From Lachnospiraceae bacterium (GTDB lineage Bacteria; Bacillota_A; Clostridia; Lachnospirales; Lachnospiraceae), in assembly GCA_016287765.1 (NCBI GenBank), contig JAEEWS010000071.1, positions 1-5,421 of the forward strand: 5,421 bases of DNA, in the 5' to 3' direction. Of the stretch, positions 5,310-5,421 are shown one piece after another. The position numbers and the translations under genes are program-made. The notes beneath the pieces were generated by a model. That model saw only the letters and a program-made list of their open reading frames with translations, had not been told where the DNA came from and ran no database searches. Within the stretch, counting starts at the first letter, position 1. Every line of letters begins with the position of its first letter.

Positions 5310-5337
5310 TGTCACTTGCCTGTCATTCCCTTGTCAT
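5310..5337 (+). promoter_or_regulatory. Three phased TGTCAY boxes, likely response-regulator site
   Basis: TGTCAC (5310-5315), TGTCAT (5321-5326) and TGTCAT (5332-5337) start exactly 11 bases apart, so they fall on one face of the helix. Phased direct repeats of this kind are typical binding sites of OmpR/PhoB-family response regulators. The last box ends 10 bases before a weak -10 (TAAAGT, 5348-5353), as in activator-dependent promoters lacking a -35. The first box also lies in an inverted repeat, AAGTGAC/GTCACTT (5298-5304/5311-5317). Confidence 0.6.
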
Positions 5338-5347
5338 GAAGAAGTGG

Positions 5348-5353
5348 TAAAGT
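5348..5353 (+). promoter_or_regulatory. Candidate -10 element of the ABC transporter gene
   Basis: TAAAGT matches 4 of 6 consensus positions and lies 10 bases past the last TGTCAT box. An alternative is TTGTCA (5331-5336) as a -35 with AACAAT (5355-5360) as the -10, spacing 18. The weak core elements fit a promoter needing an activator. Confidence 0.35.
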
Positions 5354-5393
5354 TAACAATGTCGAAAGCGAAACGACAGAAAAGGAGAGAGTC

Positions 5394-5421
5394 ATGGAAA
5401 TTTTAAGATGTGAGAACATAT
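5394..5421 (+). CDS. Probable ABC transporter ATP-binding protein (5' end only)
   Basis: Only nine codons are present (MEILRCENI) before the right edge. AGGAGA (5383-5388) lies 5 bases before the ATG, a strong ribosome binding site. The opening residues match the usual first strand of MacB/bacitracin-type ABC ATPases in Clostridia, which normally precedes the Walker A motif by about 30 residues. The upstream phased boxes suggest control by a two-component regulator, as is common for peptide-antibiotic exporters, but the substrate cannot be read from this fragment. Identification rests on a very short match. Confidence 0.55.

Noticed and set aside
1..5421. CRISPR arrays or insertion sequences
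   Set aside because: No regularly spaced direct repeats of CRISPR length, no transposase reading frame and no terminal inverted repeats with target duplications were seen.

Overview
The window looks like a low-GC Gram-positive genome of the Clostridia, most likely a Lachnospiraceae-type bacterium. The signs are an rRNA operon running directly into a tRNA gene without an encoded CCA, strong AGGAGG-type ribosome binding sites, U-tract hairpin terminators, a lipoprotein with a threonine-proline linker, and a closing gene whose first residues (MEILRCENI) are typical of ABC ATPases from that group. The assignment is by pattern recognition only. Every supported gene lies on the + strand.

Layout. 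Positions 1-163 are the 3' end of a 23S rRNA gene. An 89-base spacer with no 5S gene follows, then tRNA-Asn(GTT) at 253-324 and a UUCG-loop terminator at 332-359. After a 143-base AT-rich gap comes a two-gene unit. The first gene (503-2038) encodes a 511-residue membrane protein made of two DUF1538 repeats, probably a cation/proton antiporter-like transporter. The second (2038-2706), whose start shares one base with the first gene's stop, encodes a 222-residue protein made of two PII-like signalling domains in tandem. Next is a secreted lipoprotein with a transglutaminase-like Cys-His-Asp domain (2765-3856).

The base composition then drops sharply. A compact AT-rich cassette (about 3925-5236) has its own near-consensus promoter, two overlapping genes and its own terminator. 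The genes encode a coiled-coil protein of unknown function and a DUF6036/AbiEii-like nucleotidyltransferase. The arrangement resembles a toxin-antitoxin or abortive-infection pair. The window closes with a regulatory region carrying three TGTCAY boxes spaced exactly 11 bases apart and the first nine codons of a probable ABC transporter ATPase.

How the genes may work together. The best candidate for an under-described system is the DUF1538/PII pair. A duplicated transporter is followed, with translational coupling, by a duplicated PII-like regulator. This echoes the AmtB-GlnK and SbtA-SbtB logic, in which a nucleotide-sensing PII protein gates its neighbouring membrane protein. The nucleotidyltransferase cassette seems to be an independent, probably acquired module. 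It may have been inserted just downstream of the lipoprotein gene, where a coupled start codon now leads into only 15 codons.
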